The notes under the pieces: model-generated
What the model saw: the letters and a program-made list of their open reading frames with translations, nothing else
Told to the model about the DNA's origin: nothing
The model's database searches: none
Part shown: one piece after another, positions 6,342-7,763 of the stretch
How the letters are laid out: every line of letters begins with the position of its first letter
How positions within the stretch are numbered: the first letter of the stretch is position 1
Assembly (NCBI GenBank): GCA_019114745.1
Contig: DXEY01000056.1
Coordinates: 1 to 7,763, forward strand
Origin: Candidatus Mediterraneibacter colneyensis
Lineage (GTDB): Bacteria > Bacillota > Clostridia > Lachnospirales > Lachnospiraceae
Direction of reading: 5' to 3'
DNA length: 7,763 nucleotides
Position numbers and translations under genes: made by a program

Positions 6342-7727
6342 ATGGAAATAAACAGGAAGAGGGTGGATGTCGTGGAGAAAAACCAGGAAAAAAGGATTCT
6401 CCGTATCACGGAATTACTGGACGGGCATGATTTTAAAACACTGAAAGAAGAACTGGAGACCATGCACCCGGTTGATATTGTCGATGCTTTTGAGGAGCTG
6501 GACAAAAAGGAGAGGACGCTTGTGTTCCGGCTTCTTGCAAAGGAAGAAGCGGCGGAAGTGTTTACAGATATGAACAGCGATATGCGTGAGGATCTGATCA
6601 ATGCCCTGACGGATTCGGAGCTGGAAGAAGTCATGGACGAGATGTATGTCGACGATACGGTGGATGTCCTTGAGGAGATGCCCGCCAATGTGGTCGACCG
6701 TCTGATCATGGTGACGGATGAGGAGACGAGGCGGAAGATCAACGCCCTGCTCCAGTATCCGGAGGACAGCGCAGGCAGTATTATGAATGTGGAGTATATC
6801 AGTCTCCGCAGGGAGATGACGGTGTCGGAGGCAATTCTGAAGATACGTCAGGTCGGTATCAATAAGGAGACGATCTACACCTGCTATGTGACGGAGAAGA
6901 AGAAACTGATCGGCATGGTGGATGTGAAAGATCTCCTGACCGCAGGCGAATCCCGGACGATCGAAGAAATTATGGATGAGAACGTGCTGTTTGCCCGCAC
7001 CCTGGACGACCAGGAGTATGTGGCGAACATGATCAACAAGTACGGTCTGGTGGCGATCCCGATCATTGACCACGAGAACTGCCTGGTCGGGATCGTAACA
7101 GTAGACGACGCGATGCTCGTCCTGCAGGATGAGACGACGGAAGATATCAGTATGATGGCAGGTGTCAGCCCGAACGAGGACTCGTATTTTGAGACTTCGG
7201 TATTCCAGCAGGCAAAAAACCGCACGCCCTGGCTTATGATCATGATGCTCTCCGCCACTGTCAGCGGGGAGATCCTCGGGTATTATGAAAACGCCATGGC
7301 TGCCATGCCTGTCCTTATCACGTTTATCCCAATGCTCATGGGTACGGGAGGAAACTGCGGCTCCCAGAGTTCGACCCTGATGATCCGCGGGATTGCCGTG
7401 GGAGAGATTGAGTTCAGGGATATTTTCAGGGTCATTTTTAAGGAAATCCGGGTGGCGGTGATCGTGGGGGCGCTCCTTGCGGTTGTCAACGGCATCCGCA
7501 TCTGCCTGATGTACGACTGGAATGTGATGCTGGCGGCTGCTCTCGGAGTTACGCTGGTTGCGGTAGTCATCATGGCAAAGTGTATCGGATGCGTGCTGCC
7601 GCTGCTTGCGAAAAAGATCGGACTGGATCCGGCGATCATGGCGGCGCCGCTGATCACAACGATACTGGATACATGTACGATTCTTGTCTACTTTAATATT
7701 GTGACAGCATTTTTTAAGATTGCATAA
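6342..7727 (+). CDS. mgtE: Magnesium transporter/channel MgtE
   Basis: MgtE is a homodimeric, Mg2+-gated inner-membrane channel. From ATG 6342 the protein has 461 residues. The acidic helical N domain covers about 30-140 (MHPVDIVDAFEEL, EEMPANVVDRL). A pair of CBS domains covers about 145-262, with YPEDSAGSIMNVEYISL at the junction, TIYTCYVTEKKKLIGMVDVKDLL and VAIPIIDHENCLVGIVTVDDA. The plug helix follows (about 263-290), then about five membrane segments from about 296 to 459. The membrane part has the family signature GTGGNCGSQSS (335-344) and the pore motif LDPAIMAAPLITTILD, whose last Asp443 matches the ion-binding aspartate of the family. In known structures Mg2+ held between the N and CBS domains closes the pore, and the acidic residues for this are abundant here. 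The start is uncertain: GTG 6372 has the better ribosome binding site and would give 451 residues. The open frame extends to 6174, inside tmcAL and upstream of the predicted promoter, so that part is not coding. Confidence 0.95.
   Translation: MEINRKRVDVVEKNQEKRILRITELLDGHDFKTLKEELETMHPVDIVDAFEELDKKERTLVFRLLAKEEAAEVFTDMNSDMREDLINALTDSELEEVMDEMYVDDTVDVLEEMPANVVDRLIMVTDEETRRKINALLQYPEDSAGSIMNVEYISLRREMTVSEAILKIRQVGINKETIYTCYVTEKKKLIGMVDVKDLLTAGESRTIEEIMDENVLFARTLDDQEYVANMINKYGLVAIPIIDHENCLVGIVTVDDAMLVLQDETTEDISMMAGVSPNEDSYFETSVFQQAKNRTPWLMIMMLSATVSGEILGYYENAMAAMPVLITFIPMLMGTGGNCGSQSSTLMIRGIAVGEIEFRDIFRVIFKEIRVAVIVGALLAVVNGIRICLMYDWNVMLAAALGVTLVAVVIMAKCIGCVLPLLAKKIGLDPAIMAAPLITTILDTCTILVYFNIVTAFFKIA
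6354..6363 (+). promoter_or_regulatory. Ribosome-binding-like sequence favouring the alternative mgtE start GTG 6372
   Basis: AGGAAGAGGG lies 8 bases before an in-frame GTG at 6372 (V-E-K-N-Q-E-K-R). For ATG 6342 the nearest purine-rich match is GGAG at 6325-6328, 13 bases away and therefore poorly spaced. The GTG start gives 451 residues, close to well-studied MgtE proteins. I kept the ATG for the gene coordinates but consider the two about equally likely. Confidence 0.45.
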
Positions 7728-7763
7728 AACGGGATCGTTATTTTTGTAACAATATAATAAATC

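Noticed and set aside
6414..7073. Open frame of 219 codons on the - strand
   Set aside because: It is antisense to the N and CBS domains of MgtE, and the His/Asp-rich translation matches no family I know.
7728..7763. TATAAT (7753-7758) and a short GTTA/TAAC repeat after mgtE
   Set aside because: There is no -35 box at the proper distance, and the repeat is too short for a terminator. The window ends here, so nothing can be supported.

Overview
The window is 7763 bases of compact, ordinary chromosomal sequence at roughly 50% G+C. It looks like a gut-type Clostridia member, probably Lachnospiraceae. This inference rests on the strong AGGAGG-type ribosome binding sites, the short ACT-domain form of SerA paired with SerC, a eukaryotic-type NADP isocitrate dehydrogenase, a YlbM/TmcAL protein, and sigma-A-like promoters. 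No phage, insertion sequence, CRISPR array, rRNA or tRNA is visible.

Layout from left to right. (1) 1-532: the 3' end of an acetolactate synthase large subunit gene, whose 5' end lies outside the window. (2) 581-2828: serC and serA on the + strand, separated by a single base and ending at a probable hairpin terminator (2847-2890). These are the first two steps of the phosphorylated serine pathway, 3-phosphoglycerate to 3-phosphohydroxypyruvate (SerA) to phosphoserine (SerC). (3) 2898-4889: a GntR/FCD regulator followed 43 bases later by icd. A TTGACA-17-TACAAT promoter lies upstream and is overlaid by TGTAT/GTATAC/ATACA elements spaced 10 bases apart, a plausible operator. (4) 4898-4942: a strong hairpin between the convergent genes icd and tmcAL, which also contains part of the tmcAL stop codon. 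(5) 4941-6233, - strand: tmcAL, the acetate-dependent enzyme for wobble acetylation of tRNA(Met). (6) 6342-7727, + strand: an MgtE magnesium channel, divergent from tmcAL, with predicted back-to-back promoters whose -10 boxes overlap.

The left two thirds is mostly amino-acid precursor metabolism: pyruvate to branched-chain precursors, 3-phosphoglycerate to serine, and isocitrate to 2-oxoglutarate. SerC uses glutamate and returns 2-oxoglutarate, so serC and icd meet at the 2-oxoglutarate/glutamate pool. The right third is housekeeping (tRNA modification and Mg2+ transport).

I found no convincing undescribed system. The points most worth a second look are the helically phased operator candidate in front of gntR-icd, the gntR-icd pairing, the altered catalytic-Glu region of SerA, and the hairpin shared by icd and tmcAL. 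All genes appear intact apart from the edge-truncated ilvB.
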